Positions 1-10,222 of a stretch of 64,000 nt of DNA are shown here, one piece after another. The notes below the pieces were generated by a model that was not told the DNA's origin, made no database searches, and worked only from the letters and a program-made list of their open reading frames with translations. Numbering within the stretch: position 1 is the first letter of the stretch; each line of letters begins with the position of its first letter. This DNA comes from Plantago ovata. Taxonomy: Eukaryota > Streptophyta > Magnoliopsida > Lamiales > Plantaginaceae. The DNA lies in NCBI GenBank assembly GCA_028274465.1, contig CM051457.1, positions 51,368,362-51,432,361 of the forward strand, read 5' to 3'. A program made the translations under genes and the position numbers.

Positions 1-570
1 CACGGAGCATAGGCAACCATCTTGTGAGAGTGCTTCTCCAGCATCTCAAGCAAATAAGGCACCCTGTGAAAAATCTTGTACTCGAACACATCAACCTGTA
101 GAATATAGTTAAGAAGTTGAATATAAAATTTGTTCAAATATTACCGTAGAAATAAATAATCAACCAAATACATACTATGAGCATGCTATAGCAAGTGTCC
201 AACGATGCCATTGGATGAATTGGGATTGAAGAGATGTCAAGGTCCTCATAAAATCGATCAATACCAAACATGATCTTGAACGCTTTCATGCTGCAGTTAA
301 CATAAATACAAATATCCATCAAGATCCAATAATAAGAAATTCGTATAATTTAAAAATACAAAATCTAAGAAATCATTATTCATACCAAATGAGCACTTCA
401 CCACCATAAACGTAACTGTTGAGAGTGACTACCAACATAAATATGATGTGCTCAAACGTTCCCTCGTCAATTATTTTTCGGAACATTCGAACTCGATTCT
501 CAATATTCGTCCGAGCCGCCTCCAAACCAAATGGAGTCCTCATTTTCGCAATATGTAGTGATGATTTCAA
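1..570 (-). CDS. Unrecognised multi-exon gene, copy 1, 3' part off the window
   Basis: I do not recognise this gene. Reading on the minus strand, three exon-like segments join in frame through good splice sites: an upstream exon ending at 386 (donor GTATGA), a middle exon 176-290 (acceptor CTGCAG, donor GTATGT) and a third exon from 95 down to the window edge (acceptor CTACAG). The middle exon carries the words FKIMFGIDRFYEDLDISS and MLI, and the third carries VDVFEYKIFHRVPYLLEML. The same exon pattern recurs, decayed, at 1883-2589, so this is a small tandem family. No catalytic motif or membrane segment is visible. Its first exon and stop are not defined here. It could equally be a pseudogene whose lesions lie outside the window. 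Confidence 0.35.
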
Positions 571-1054
571 TTAAACAGACTTCGATTTTATAGTACATTG
601 TTAGTAGTCTAAATATGGTACTATCATTAGAACAAAATCGAATTGTTTATATATAATGTTTGGCTAAATCAAATATTGAATTCTAAATATGGTTAAGATT
701 GTAAAAGTGTTAGACGATATGAAATGTATTAAATCACAGATCCCTTATAAAAATATGGTGCTCGAGAGTTTTGGCAAGCACAAAATATGGTGCTCGAGAT
801 TTTCATATCATTTCCGTATATAAGTTGCCACGTTAATTGAATTGATTATGCAAAATCTCAAGCAATCCAACGTATTCCTACAAAGATACTGACCTAGGAT
901 TCAGTCAAACTAAATCCTTTAAATTTAGAGAGTTTTAAAATTAGAAAGAATCGAGAATCAATACCATAATCATGATAAATCGTGTAGTGAAATAAACACA
1001 GAGGCATAGTAAATCAAGTACCAGTATCAAATGTTATTAGCAATAAACGATTAA
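571..1054. other. AT-rich spacer, no gene seen
   Basis: This stretch is AT-rich and contains no exon-like frame. A short direct repeat, AAAATATGGTGCTCGAGA, occurs twice near 752 and 784. Confidence 0.4.
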
Positions 1055-1130
1055 AAAGCTGTGGCCGAATGGAATGTAGGATCTTCATCATCCTCACCAC
1101 CCTGTTTCAATTCCCACCGGCCACAACTTT
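1055..1130 (+). repeat. tRNA-like element, copy 1
   Basis: A 76-base segment begins AAAGCTG and ends CAACTTT, a 7-base acceptor-like stem with one mismatch. It contains TGGCCGAATGG, close to the Pol III A box, and GTTTCAATTCC, close to the B box. T runs follow within about 20 bases. It is the most diverged of three copies and has no canonical anticodon arm. A decayed tRNA-derived repeat is more likely than a working tRNA gene. Confidence 0.5.
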
Positions 1131-1430
1131 TACTTATGTATTATTTTTTTTATCATAAGACGGATTCTAAAAAGAGATTATTGTTAAATACAAAACATAA
1201 ACAAAATAACCACTGATTTAATCATATAGCAACGTGACAATGAATATGCTTCCAAATCCAACTTTTCTTAATGCTCAAATATACAACAATGTATTTTTCA
1301 CGGCGCAGATTGTAGATTTTGGTCTCTTCTTTCTCTTAACTCATACAATTAAAGTTTGACATAATCGTAGCCAATTTCAATTGTAAATTTTCAGAATATG
1401 TAAACTTCATGAACATCCGACTGTAAATTT

Positions 1431-1832
1431 TCAGAATATGTAAAATTCATGCGATCGAACAAACAAAGAAGAATATGTATATGGAATAAAATAAAAAACG
1501 ACATTAATCGAAATAATAATCAATTGTTCATGAGGCGATCACATAAATCATGTTCATACAACAAATCATGTTTATAACAACATATTATATGATGAAATAA
1601 ACAGTTACGGATCAAAGCCAAATTCAAAACACGAATGAATTAAATTCAAAACACGAATGAAAGGTTATGGAAAAATTCCACTATAACAATATTCCACAGA
1701 TTAAATTTCAGATATATGTAATATTCATGAGCTCGAACACACAAAGACGAATATGTATATGGAATAAACTAAAAAACGACACTAATCGAAATAATAATCA
1801 ATGTTCATGAGGCGAAAATAAATCATGTTCAT
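1431..1832. repeat. Pair of direct repeats of about 125 bp
   Basis: The segment 1431-1558 is repeated with scattered changes at 1708-1832. Both contain GAATATGTATATGGAATAAA, then a block ending in AATAATAATCAA and TGTTCATGAGGCGA, then AAATCATGTTCAT. A shorter third partial copy begins near 1388. The repeats lie in non-coding sequence beside the gene relic at 1883-2589 and probably reflect local tandem duplication. Confidence 0.6.
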
Positions 1833-1882
1833 AAAACGAATCAATTGTATCTGGAAATTGGAAAATTACATGAATTAAAAGA

Positions 1883-2589
1883 TTAGATTTCAGCTATAGC
1901 CGCGTGAAATTCATTAGAACGACTATAGCATAGGACTTCACGATCTGCCAAACAATCAAGGCACAAACCGTCATCTAATCCTCCCTCCCCAACAATATGA
2001 TCCTTACAACAAAATTTCGGAATGTTAAAATTCAAAGCAAACACACCATGATTTAATTGACAAAGCTGCTTTAAGAGATATTGTCTAAATTTCTTCACTT
2101 CTTCTTCATAATCTTCGTTGTCGCACTTCTTCTTCATCACTCAACATTCTAACTATGCATGATGCATATCTGTTCATTCGATGTCTAGCAGCGGTTAAAT
2201 GTCCTAGAAGGCGTTCGACCCTATAAAGTTACGGTACGCAAACACATCGATGTACAAAAAAATGAAGAAAACATTAAACAACAGGTTTAAACAATTATTG
2301 TACAAAATTAAAAATCAAAACAAAAGATGAAACTTACAATTAGCATCATGTAGTAGAAATTAGGAGTTGTTAATGGCTCGTTAGAGATAGATGAAAGATC
2401 AAAGCTCTCATAAAATCCTTCGTAATCACACACGGTCCTGAATGAGTCCATACTTAAATCGAAAAAACAAGTATTATTAGCGAATGAAAACAATAATAAA
2501 ATCGACAAAGAACTTGAGGATTGAGAACTTACCACACAATGATCGAAATAGAGTCGATCCAGCCACTGAATGCAAGAAGCAACAAACAT
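1883..2589 (-). pseudogene. Decayed second copy of the left-edge gene
   Basis: On the minus strand an exon-like segment ending at a GTAAGT donor near 2531 encodes CIQWLDRLYFDHCV. The next exon encodes FRTVCDYEGFYESFDLSS and ends MMLI before a GTAAGT donor near 2341. This parallels the exon at 176-290 of copy 1. The following acceptor region reads TACATCGATG where copy 1 has CTACAG, so splicing looks broken, and the continuation needs a frame change to match. A separate open segment, 1883-2140, encodes a Cys-rich tail (CCKDH then CLDCLADREVLC) and may be its last exon. Function is unknown. Confidence 0.4.
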
Positions 2590-3003
2590 TTCAAATAACT
2601 TTTCTTATTGTGTTCATGCTACGTTGTTGAACCTACGGAACCCTGCGGACCACTAATTGCCTCTTAGTTCGAATTGGACTGATTTCAAAAGATAAAAACC
2701 GAAAATTGCTAGAGAGGATACAGAATGAGGTTAGCTATATATAATCGTTTTTTAGGGTTTAGAAGATCCTTAATTCATGCAATGATTTTTGCTCCGTTTG
2801 AATTTTAAAATTACTTACCACATTATGTAAGCACAAAATCTGAACATTCCATATATTTTGATTTTTAGCATTGATGAGGCGTGCATGGGAAGAAAGGAAA
2901 GACAATAAAAATTAAGACTTACCAAAATAACTTAAAGATATTGTTACGAACAATAATATTAAATCGGACACCAATACTCGATGTTGTAAACAATTTATGA
3001 TTA

Positions 3004-3080
3004 AAAGTTGTGGCCGAGTGGAATGTGGTGATGTTCATGGTATATGCCACCCGTGTTCAAATCCCTTTGGCCACAGCTTT
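3004..3080 (+). repeat. tRNA-like element, copy 2
   Basis: The 77-base unit has acceptor-like ends AAAGTTG and CAGCTTT (one G-T pair), an A-box match TGGCCGAGTGG, and a B-box match GTGTTCAAATCCC. A long T run starts a few bases after the 3' end, as expected of a Pol III terminator. The 80 bases upstream resemble those upstream of copy 3. Confidence 0.55.
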
Positions 3081-3253
3081 TGGTTTTTTTTTTTTTCCAA
3101 TTAAATGATTTTTTCGATTATATGACTGATTTAATAATTAATAATCTAGAGTAATTATTACGGAAAAAAACTTAATTGTTACTAAATAAAATTAAAAGCA
3201 TAAAATATTAAATCGAAGACCAATACTTGATGTTGTCAATAACGAACGATTGA

Positions 3254-3330
3254 AAAGCTGTAGCCAAGTGGAATGTGGTGATGTTCATCTTATATGCCAC
3301 CCGGGTTCAATTCCCTCTGGCCACAGCTTT
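3254..3330 (+). repeat. tRNA-like element, copy 3
   Basis: This is the best preserved copy. The AAAGCTG and CAGCTTT ends pair perfectly, a D-like arm GCCA/TGGT encloses a 9-base loop, the A box reads TAGCCAAGTGG and the B box GGTTCAATTCC. T-rich sequence follows directly. The middle part does not fold into a standard 5-bp, 7-base anticodon arm, so I treat it as a tRNA-derived repeat (SINE-head-like) rather than a tRNA gene. Confidence 0.55.
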
Positions 3331-5481
3331 TGCGATTTTTTTTTAATTTATTATTTCCATGAATTTGCAAAAAAGATTATTCTTAAAATAAAAAACACAA
3401 ATAATTAAATCACTGATTTATTAAATATCATTTTCAATAATTAAAATTAATTGTGAATGAATAAACTAAAAAAAATTAAACTGATTTTCGTACAATTGTG
3501 TCTACGAATTTAATTTTAATTCCAAAATATATTTTATCTAGATTTTAATTAACATTTTAATTTTAAATAAAAAAATATTTATTATTAATTTTAAAAGTTC
3601 ATTTTGCCAAGAATTTAATTGACACCATAATTCAACATTTAATTAATAAACGATTTATTTTTAAATTTCGAAATTTGTTTTGTTGTATAATTAAATTAAA
3701 ATATTATTTTTTAATTCCAGAATTTGTTTTGTGGTATAATTTCGGATTTTTTAATTTATATATGGCTGGACGTTTTTTATAAGAGGAAGAAGAATTAAAA
3801 TTACCAAAATTAGATGAATGAAAACTTACCAAAACAAATGAAATTGAATCTTTTCCACGAGTTCAAATTTTTGCCACATAGTGTGAAAACTTCTGATGAT
3901 AATGAAATTGAGCTCTCTTAGACCCCATATGTATATATAGATATATATATTAACCTCTACTATTAGTGTATGATAATGACTATAAACTGGCGCGTTAGCG
4001 CGAGTTAACATTATTCCGTATCTCTGTCTCTGTAGAAAAAGTCTACTTGCTATACAATTCTTTCTCAATTCAATCTCTTTCTTCTGAAAACTGTAACCCT
4101 GTGTGTCAGATTTCTTTTAACATACACCGTTTCTTGTTATGACCCAATCACTAAATACTTCATTAAACTCAACAATTACTGGAATGAAATAACGAGAATT
4201 AATCAAAAACAGAAGAGAATCCGATAAACAGGAGTTCAAGTAACAATTGCAGATCCAAACTGATCTCTGCGAATTACAAACATTAATAGGAAGTGAGACA
4301 GTTGAAATTGAAATACAGATGGATGACGAGCTTGAGATAGATCCGAATAAGTGAGAAAGATTGATTAGAGAGACGAGAATGAGAGTAGAAATAGCTTCAA
4401 TGGGTCTGAGGGAAAATCCCCATCAAAACCCACCCCCATTCTTCTGTCGACTAGTTTCAATTTTATATAATCAAACTCTCTCCCTGAATTTACCATCTTT
4501 CCCTTGGCACATACTCACGCTCCCGATACTGATATGCTACTTCAAGACCCGGATATAACATTTCTCAAGATCCGTGTGTATGTTTCTACTACACACGAAA
4601 TACTTTGAGACAGGCAGACAGCCGTTGCACCACCACCATTATCTATCTCATCGCCGCCTCATTCCGTCATCTCTCTGGCTCCAATTTAAGTCCAAATATG
4701 GAGACAATTTTTTCAAGTTACCAATTCCATAAACCCAACATAGCTAATCGAGACATTTGTTGAGCAAACAATCACCCGAATTTGACGGAATCCACCTCAG
4801 CGCTATCATGGTGGGAATTCCTAATTAATAAATACTCCTCTAGGATGCACGGTGGTGTGTTCCAAAGGGCTTTCTGGAGCTTAATGCGCCCGATTACACG
4901 TCACCACTGTTTAAGACTTCTGAAGGTGCTTTTTGCTTCAAGTGGATTGTTTAGGTTGGATGGAATTCTTGGATTCACATTGTTTTTGTGTTATTGATGA
5001 ACTGTCTATATTTGACAAATTAAGTGAATTGTTGTTACATGTGGGTTGCTTGCACCTGATGATTGTATGGCGTTGTACGTATACTTAAATTTGATTAATT
5101 ATTTGGTTTTTAGTGTGTACATTATACATATTCCATCTTAGAGACTAGAGGGGACATGTAACTGGACTTTGAGTTTCCCTGGGGTTAAAGCAAATACTTG
5201 TTGGCTCTATATATATGTAGTTATTATGTTTTACCTTCATGTTCTATTCGCTCTAGGATTGGACTACAATTTGAATCAGGAAATGTAATAGTCATTGTAT
5301 ATTATGTAATTCTGTCTTGCAAGAGCATGATATCGAGTCTTTTTCATTATATTTCAGATAGATGAAGATGGAGGACGTGGTTAGGATGCCCTTAAGATTG
5401 CTTCCAAACCTCAGGCCAAATGCACATTCATCCAGAGGTCATGTGGTGGCCAGTGGGTATATATTCGGTAGGAAATAATAG
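3331..5481. other. Gene-poor host sequence
   Basis: Very AT-rich to about 3780, then mixed composition. Short open frames here lack splice context, repeats or recognisable motifs. I see no transposon ends and no RNA gene. Confidence 0.4.
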
Positions 5482-5553
5482 GTAAGAGCAGCAGCTGCTC
5501 GTCTCGTTGCACCGGATCTAGGAGTTGGTCGTGGATCCACTCCAGGTGATATC

Positions 5554-5806
5554 TGTTGAAAATTATTAAGCTCAATTTATAATTAAGAGAAAAGTGAGAA
5601 TAGAAAGAGTTTAAAAAAAGAGAGAAAGAGTGAAAGAATAAAAAAGCAGCAGCTTGTAAGAGTGATCAAGAGAAAAGAGCCGAAGCTCTCGTGAGTGAGT
5701 TTTGTAACAAAATTGTTATAATTTCTTGTGTAAATAAAAGTGAAGTTTTTCCGTTGCGCCGATATTAATCGATCCTGGTACCTGTAAGACGTTGAAACGT
5801 CCAACA
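5554..5806 (+). repeat. 5' LTR of short copia element
   Basis: 253 bp, TG...CA ends. It matches the 3' LTR except for 17 extra bases after TGTTGAAAATTATTAAG. The extra block is bounded by ATTAAG on both sides, so the 3' LTR most simply lost it by slippage between those 6-bp repeats. Confidence 0.9.
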
Positions 5807-5810
5807 AATT

Positions 5811-5822
5811 TGGTATCGGAGC
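5811..5822 (+). promoter_or_regulatory. Primer-binding site, tRNA-iMet type
   Basis: TGGTATCGGAGC lies four bases after the LTR. It differs by one base from the usual plant TGGTATCAGAGC, where the 3' end of initiator methionine tRNA primes minus-strand DNA. Confidence 0.75.
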
Positions 5823-5861
5823 TGAGTTTAAGGAGTGCAAGGAGGTACGTTATTCTCATCT

Positions 5862-8165
5862 ATGGCGTCCCTATCGAATATGTTGCAGCCGCAAGTGCCG
5901 AAGTTGGAGAAGCATAACTATGGAAATTGGAGCATTCAAATGAGAGTCTTGTTGCAATCACAAGACTTGTGGGATATTGTTGAAGCGGGATATGATGAAC
6001 CTGCGTCACCGGAGGCCGAAGCCGCATTGACGAATAATCAGAAGAATGCATTAAGGGAGGCACGGAAGCGTGACAAAAGAGCGTTGTACATTATCTATCA
6101 AGGAGTAAATGAAACGATGTTTGAAAGGATCAGCGCAGCGGCGACGTCAAAAGAAGCATGGGAGATTTTGAAGAATTCCCACACAGGTGTAGATAAAGCG
6201 GTACGTGTTCGTCTACAAATTTTACGTGCTGAATTTGAAGCATTGAATATGAGTGAGTCAGAGTCCGTTGGTGATTATTGCACGAGAACATTGGTGGTCG
6301 TAAACCAAATGAAAAGGCTCGGAGAACAAATTGAAGATGTTCGAGTTGTGGAGAAGATTTTAAGGTCGTTAACTGGGAAGTTTGAACACGTAGTCGCAGC
6401 GATTGAGGAATCGAAGGACCTCAATATGATGACGGTGGACCAATTGCAAAGTAGTTTGGAGGTGCACGAGCAGCGTATGAAGAAGAAGAGTTCTGGATCG
6501 TTGGAGAATGCTCTAGAAGCAAAGCTGAATATAAAAGAAGATAATAAGGTGGAGCTTGCAGCATCTCGTGGAAGAGGTAACCGTGCACGTGGTTATTATC
6601 GTGGTCAAGGAAGACATGGAGCTTATCAAAGACAGGGAGGACAAAATTACGGCGATGGTCAAGAAGTGTTTGCACCACGAGGTCGTGGTCAAGGACGCGG
6701 ACGAGGCTACAGAGGAGGTGGACGCAATCAATTGGTAAGTCAGCATACTTTTGATAAAAGGAATGTTGAGTGCTATAATTGTCATAAGTTTGGACATTAT
6801 AGCTATGAGTGTCGACAAGCACAAATCATCGGAGGTCGGAAACAAGTAAATTATGTAGATGCAAGTGTCGAAAATGATGATGGAGCAACATCATTGTTCA
6901 TCCATAAAGGTGTTGATGGAGATGAATATTCCACGTGGTATCTCGATAGCGGAGCAAGCAATCATATGTGCGAAAAGAAGGAGATGTTCACGGAGTTAGA
7001 AAAAACTTCACAAGGAGATGTATCGTTCGGAGACTCCTCCAAAGTTCCGGTCCAAGGCAAAGGTACGATTCTTTACAAATCCAAATCTGGTAATCATGGT
7101 GACATATCGAACGTTTATTACGTACGAGCTTTGAAAAGTAATATTTTAAGCCTTGGTCAACTATTGGAGAAAGGTTTTAACATCACTATGAAAGATTCAC
7201 ACTTGACACTTAGAGATTCACGTGGAAATTTAATTGCACATGTTAAGATGGCGAAGAATAGGTTATTTCCGATAACATTAAGGCATGATACACTGAATTG
7301 TATGAAAAACGTCGTAAAAGATGAGTCGTGGTTGTGGCATCTACGATTTGGACACTTGAACTTTGGAGGCCTGAAGTTGTTGTTCACGAAGAATATGGTG
7401 AAAGGTTTGCCTCATATCGATCATCCGAATGAAGTATGTGAAGGATGGATTCTTGGAAAGCATCACAGGCCAAGTTTCTCGAAGGAGAAGAGATTGAGAG
7501 TCGCGCGTCCATTGGAGATAGTGCACACTGATGTTTGTGGTCCACTCACACCCGTATCACTTGGAGGTAACCAATACTTTCTTACTTTTATTGATGATTT
7601 TTCTAGAAAGACATGGGTTTATTTCTTGAAGAGAAAATCAGAAGTATTCGAAGTGTTTAAGGAATTTAAGAATTTGGTGGAGAAACAAAGTGGTTACCGC
7701 ATAAAAGTTTTAAGGTCTGATCAAGGTGGCGAATATACATCGGAGGTGTTCGAGAGATATTGCAAAGATCATGGGATCATTCACAAATTGACGCCTGCTT
7801 ACACGCCACAGCTGAATGGAGTGGCAGAAAGGAAGAATCGCACGATATTGGATATGGCAAGGAGCATGGTGAAAGGGAAGAACTTGCTAAGAGAATTTTG
7901 GGCAGAAGCCGTAGCGACGAGTGTGTACCTGTTGAACCGTTGTCCGACAAAAAGTGTACGGTTCAAAACACCGGAGGAAGCATGGACTAAATTCAAACCA
8001 GGCGTCTCACACTTGAAAGTATTTGGATGCATTATATATGTCAAAATCCCGGAGGCCAGAAGGTCTAAACTCGACGATAAAGGTGAGAAGTGTATTTTTT
8101 TGGATATGGAGATAGAACGATGGGTTATAAGCTATATAACCCACTTACGAAGAAGAATATCATAA
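5862..8165 (+). CDS. Copia Gag-protease-integrase polyprotein, C-terminus frameshifted
   Basis: Starts at the ATG giving [17 protein letters not shown], the usual copia Gag opening; an upstream in-frame ATG at 5835 lies in the leader. The Gag domain is followed by an RG-rich stretch, then a CCHC knuckle ([14 protein letters not shown], about residues 303-316), the protease active site LDSGAS (about 360) and the integrase. Integrase keeps D (HTDVCGP), D (LRSDQGGE) and E (NGVAERKNR), but the last Cys of the HHCC zinc site is Trp (VCEGWILGK). Near 8095 a T run puts the rest out of frame, giving a false C-terminus after KCIF. Gag and particle formation may still be possible; integration is doubtful. 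Confidence 0.85.
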   Translation: MASLSNMLQPQVPKLEKHNYGNWSIQMRVLLQSQDLWDIVEAGYDEPASPEAEAALTNNQKNALREARKRDKRALYIIYQGVNETMFERISAAATSKEAWEILKNSHTGVDKAVRVRLQILRAEFEALNMSESESVGDYCTRTLVVVNQMKRLGEQIEDVRVVEKILRSLTGKFEHVVAAIEESKDLNMMTVDQLQSSLEVHEQRMKKKSSGSLENALEAKLNIKEDNKVELAASRGRGNRARGYYRGQGRHGAYQRQGGQNYGDGQEVFAPRGRGQGRGRGYRGGGRNQLVSQHTFDKRNVECYNCHKFGHYSYECRQAQIIGGRKQVNYVDASVENDDGATSLFIHKGVDGDEYSTWYLDSGASNHMCEKKEMFTELEKTSQGDVSFGDSSKVPVQGKGTILYKSKSGNHGDISNVYYVRALKSNILSLGQLLEKGFNITMKDSHLTLRDSRGNLIAHVKMAKNRLFPITLRHDTLNCMKNVVKDESWLWHLRFGHLNFGGLKLLFTKNMVKGLPHIDHPNEVCEGWILGKHHRPSFSKEKRLRVARPLEIVHTDVCGPLTPVSLGGNQYFLTFIDDFSRKTWVYFLKRKSEVFEVFKEFKNLVEKQSGYRIKVLRSDQGGEYTSEVFERYCKDHGIIHKLTPAYTPQLNGVAERKNRTILDMARSMVKGKNLLREFWAEAVATSVYLLNRCPTKSVRFKTPEEAWTKFKPGVSHLKVFGCIIYVKIPEARRSKLDDKGEKCIFLDMEIERWVISYITHLRRRIS

Positions 8166-8683
8166 GTCGGGATGTCGTCTTTGAAGAAGATCAAATGTGG
8201 AATTGGAATGATCCAGAAGACAAAGGAAAGTCCATTGTTGTTGAAGGTGAAGCAGAAGCTCGCATAGAATCCGAAGAACCGGAGTCGCCACCAAGAAGAA
8301 CACGAAGCTTGAGTGATATCTATGAAGCTACGGAAGCACAAGAAGAAGATGGAAACGCGAATCTGATTTGTCTTCATGCAAATTGCGATCTTAAAACGTC
8401 TGAAGATGTTGCACGAGGGAAGAAATGGTCGAGTACGGTGAATAAACGAAGGATAATCATTAAGAGAAGAGATACATGTTTTTGGAGGAAGCCTCCAGAG
8501 GGAGAGAGTAAAATTGATGCAAGAAGTGCGATGACACAAGGAAACATTTCATCAAAAAGGTTTGGAAATAAAAATCATGATTGGTGGAGAACGAAGTCAA
8601 ATGTAAAGAAGTGGAGTTTGTACATGCCGTACGAGGTAAGCAAGTTGCACGTCGATGACATGAAGCGAAATTTGATAAATTGA
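8110..8683 (+). pseudogene. Integrase tail fused to RNase H tail, RT deleted
   Basis: In the shifted frame the integrase C-terminus continues ([19 protein letters not shown], then SRDVVFEED). After LICLHANCDLKTSEDV the expected RT is missing. The segment ends with sequence resembling the last residues of copia RNase H (VEFVH, then FDKLSLRED in another frame) just before the polypurine tract. At least the RT core and most of RNase H are gone. Confidence 0.6.
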
Positions 8684-8687
8684 GCTT

Positions 8688-8696
8688 AAGGGAGGA
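8688..8696 (+). promoter_or_regulatory. Polypurine tract
   Basis: AAGGGAGGA abuts the 3' LTR, the expected plus-strand priming site. Confidence 0.7.
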
Positions 8697-8932
8697 TGTT
8701 GAAAATTATTAAGAGAAAAGTGAGAATAGAAAGAGTTTAAAAAAAGACAGAAAGAGTGAAAGAATAAAAAAGCAGCAGCTTGTAAGAGTGATCAAGAGAA
8801 AAGAGCCGAAGCTCTCGTGAGTGAGTTTTGTAACAAAATTGTTATAATTTCTTGTGTAAATAAAAGTGAAGTTTTTCCGTTGCGCCGATATTAATCGATT
8901 CTGGTACCTGTAAGACGTTGAAACGTCCAACA
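8697..8932 (+). repeat. 3' LTR of short copia element
   Basis: 236 bp, 17 bp shorter than the 5' LTR, otherwise almost identical; followed by target duplication ATATC. Confidence 0.9.
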
Positions 8933-9108
8933 ATATCATGCTGACATCGTTTCAGGATTTTGTTCCTGAACCACAAATCCCTGGGAAGGCAATAAAAGTA
9001 AGCAACTTAGCTGACTACTCCATTGACAACATTTTGAAGATGTCGATCTGGTTTCTGGTTGTGACAAAAAAAATTCGCTTCCGGTTGAAATGCTTCCTGG
9101 ACAGCTAG

Positions 9109-9470
9109 CTTACAATGTAATTTAATTAATTGTTAATTAAAAATGGTCCCGTCTTAATTTACTTGGTTTACCAACTACAACATTGATTTCATATGAATTG
9201 TTTGCTATGGTTTTGAGTTCGATTTGTTTCCTTCTACATTCTGTATTTGTGTACCTGATGTTTTGGATGAATGTGTTACATTGAGTTCAGAAAAAATATG
9301 GTGATTGTTGAAGGGTAATTGGTTCACTTCCTAATTCGCCTTAAGTCTTCTCCAAAGGGTAACACTTTGGTCTTCACTCGAAGGATGTTCCTTTGAGTAT
9401 AGCTATAAACTGAGAGGTTTCGTGGTACATGAAATAAATTAGAAGGGGAGTTAGTGTCTTTTACCCGGTC
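9109..9470. other. Host spacer, no gene seen
   Basis: AT-rich sequence with no convincing frame, repeat or RNA gene. Confidence 0.4.
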
Positions 9471-9732
9471 TGTAGGATATCAGACCGAGAATGCTACTCA
9501 TACCAACAAGGTGCATCTTTCTTTTCGGGAATCCACCTAGAAGAACTTCAGAGTTAAGTGTGCTTGCTCTGGAGCATTTCTAGGATGGGTGACCCACTGG
9601 GAAGTTCCCGGTGCGCGCACGAGTGAGGACAAAGTGCGCGGATTAGAACCCGTGTTGGTCTGTGGGGCCAGCATATCACCCCGGAGAGCGCCCATGAGTA
9701 ACCACGCCGGCCGGATTGGTCGGGTCGTTACA
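9471..9732 (+). repeat. Cassandra left LTR
   Basis: Starts TGTAGGATATCAGA, a shortened form of the right LTR start TGTAACGCCCCAGATTTCAGA, and ends GGGTCGTTACA. It also lacks bases present near the right LTR's end. Confidence 0.8.
9489..9620 (+). other. 5S rRNA-derived domain in left LTR
   Basis: The sequence follows plant 5S rRNA from near its start (GAATGCTACTCATACCAAC) through AGAACTTCAGAGTTAAG, GTGCTTG and TAGGATGGGTGACC, then CTGGGAAGTTCC. The last blocks are the internal Pol III promoter of 5S genes. Several changes and an altered 3' end make it a domain of the element and not a functional 5S gene. Confidence 0.85.
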
Positions 9733-9734
9733 AG

Positions 9735-9746
9735 TGGTATCAGAGC
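9735..9746 (+). promoter_or_regulatory. Cassandra primer-binding site
   Basis: TGGTATCAGAGC, complementary to the 3' end of initiator methionine tRNA, two bases after the LTR. Confidence 0.85.
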
Positions 9747-9917
9747 GGGACTATCCGGAACTGCAGGAGCTAAGTGCCATACGGGGCAAAGTGCTACACT
9801 GTATGGGCGGTGGGAGCCACCTCTTGAGCCCGTAGGGGCCACCTCTAGAATCCTGCACGGATGGTTGGTCTCGGGACAACGCGCAACGAGACGTTGCGCA
9901 ATTTAAGAGGGGGTGAT

Positions 9918-10222
9918 TGTAACGCCCCAGATTTCAGAGGCTTAAAGGGGTTGAGAATGCTACTCATATCAACAAGGTGCACCTTTCTTTTCGGGAATCC
10001 ACCTATAAGAACTTCAGAGTTAAGTGTGCTTGCTCTGGAGCAATTCTAGGATGGGTGACCCACTGGGAAGTTCCCGGTGCGCGCACGAGTGAGGACAAAG
10101 TGCGCGGATTAGAACCCGTGTTGGTCTGTGGGGCCAGCATATCACCCCAAAGAGCGCCCATCAGTAACCTTGCCGGCCCGTTGGGCTGGGTCTCGGCCCG
10201 TTAGTGGGCCCGGGTCGTTACA
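9918..10222 (+). repeat. Cassandra right LTR
   Basis: 305 bp, TGTAACGCCCCAG to GGGTCGTTACA. It is longer than the left LTR because its first 40 bases and the segment before GGGTCGTTACA are better kept. Confidence 0.85.
9955..10086 (+). other. 5S rRNA-derived domain in right LTR
   Basis: Nearly identical to the domain at 9489-9620, including TAGGATGGGTGACCCAC and the A-box-like GAGTTAAGTGTGCTTG. Confidence 0.85.

Larger units (their letters stand above)
5554..8932 (+). mobile_element. Short Ty1/copia LTR retrotransposon lacking RT
   Basis: Both LTRs begin TGTTGAAAATTATTAAG and end CGTCCAACA, and the element is flanked by the 5-bp duplication ATATC (5549-5553 and 8933-8937). The primer site TGGTATCGGAGC resembles the initiator-Met tRNA site. 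Inside are Gag, CCHC knuckle, protease and integrase, then a small remnant. No RT YVDD motif exists, so the element is a deletion derivative that could move only with help from an autonomous relative. The LTRs are otherwise nearly identical, which suggests recent insertion. Confidence 0.9.
5482..9108 (+). pseudogene. 80-codon host reading frame split by a copia insertion
   Basis: If the copia element (5554-8932) and one target-site copy are removed, a reading frame runs from 5482 to 5553 and then 8938 to 9108, 80 codons including the TAG. It contains the words ARLVAPDLGVGRGSTPGD and DFVPEPQIPGKAIKVSNLADY. A stop (TAG) directly precedes it and an AG acceptor-like site lies nearby, so it could be one exon. 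I do not recognise the product. An open frame of this length can occur by chance. Confidence 0.25.
9471..10222 (+). mobile_element. Cassandra-type TRIM with 5S rRNA-bearing LTRs
   Basis: Two direct LTRs ending GGGTCGTTACA flank a 185-bp interior that has no coding capacity, the TRIM layout. The primer site TGGTATCAGAGC lies two bases after the left LTR and a purine tract (AAGAGGGGGTGAT) precedes the right LTR. Each LTR contains a long match to the plant 5S rRNA gene. LTRs with 5S sequence, an iMet primer site and no ORF are the hallmark of Cassandra elements. I see no perfect 5-bp target duplication; the left end seems altered. Confidence 0.9.

Noticed and set aside
1055-3330. Functional tRNA genes
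   Set aside because: A and B boxes are present but the anticodon arm does not form in any copy.
9489-10086. Functional 5S rRNA genes
   Set aside because: The match is partial, the 3' part is altered and both copies sit inside LTRs of one element.
9537-10204. Open frames over the Cassandra LTRs on both strands
   Set aside because: They overlap the 5S-derived domain and repeat in each LTR; TRIM elements do not code for protein.
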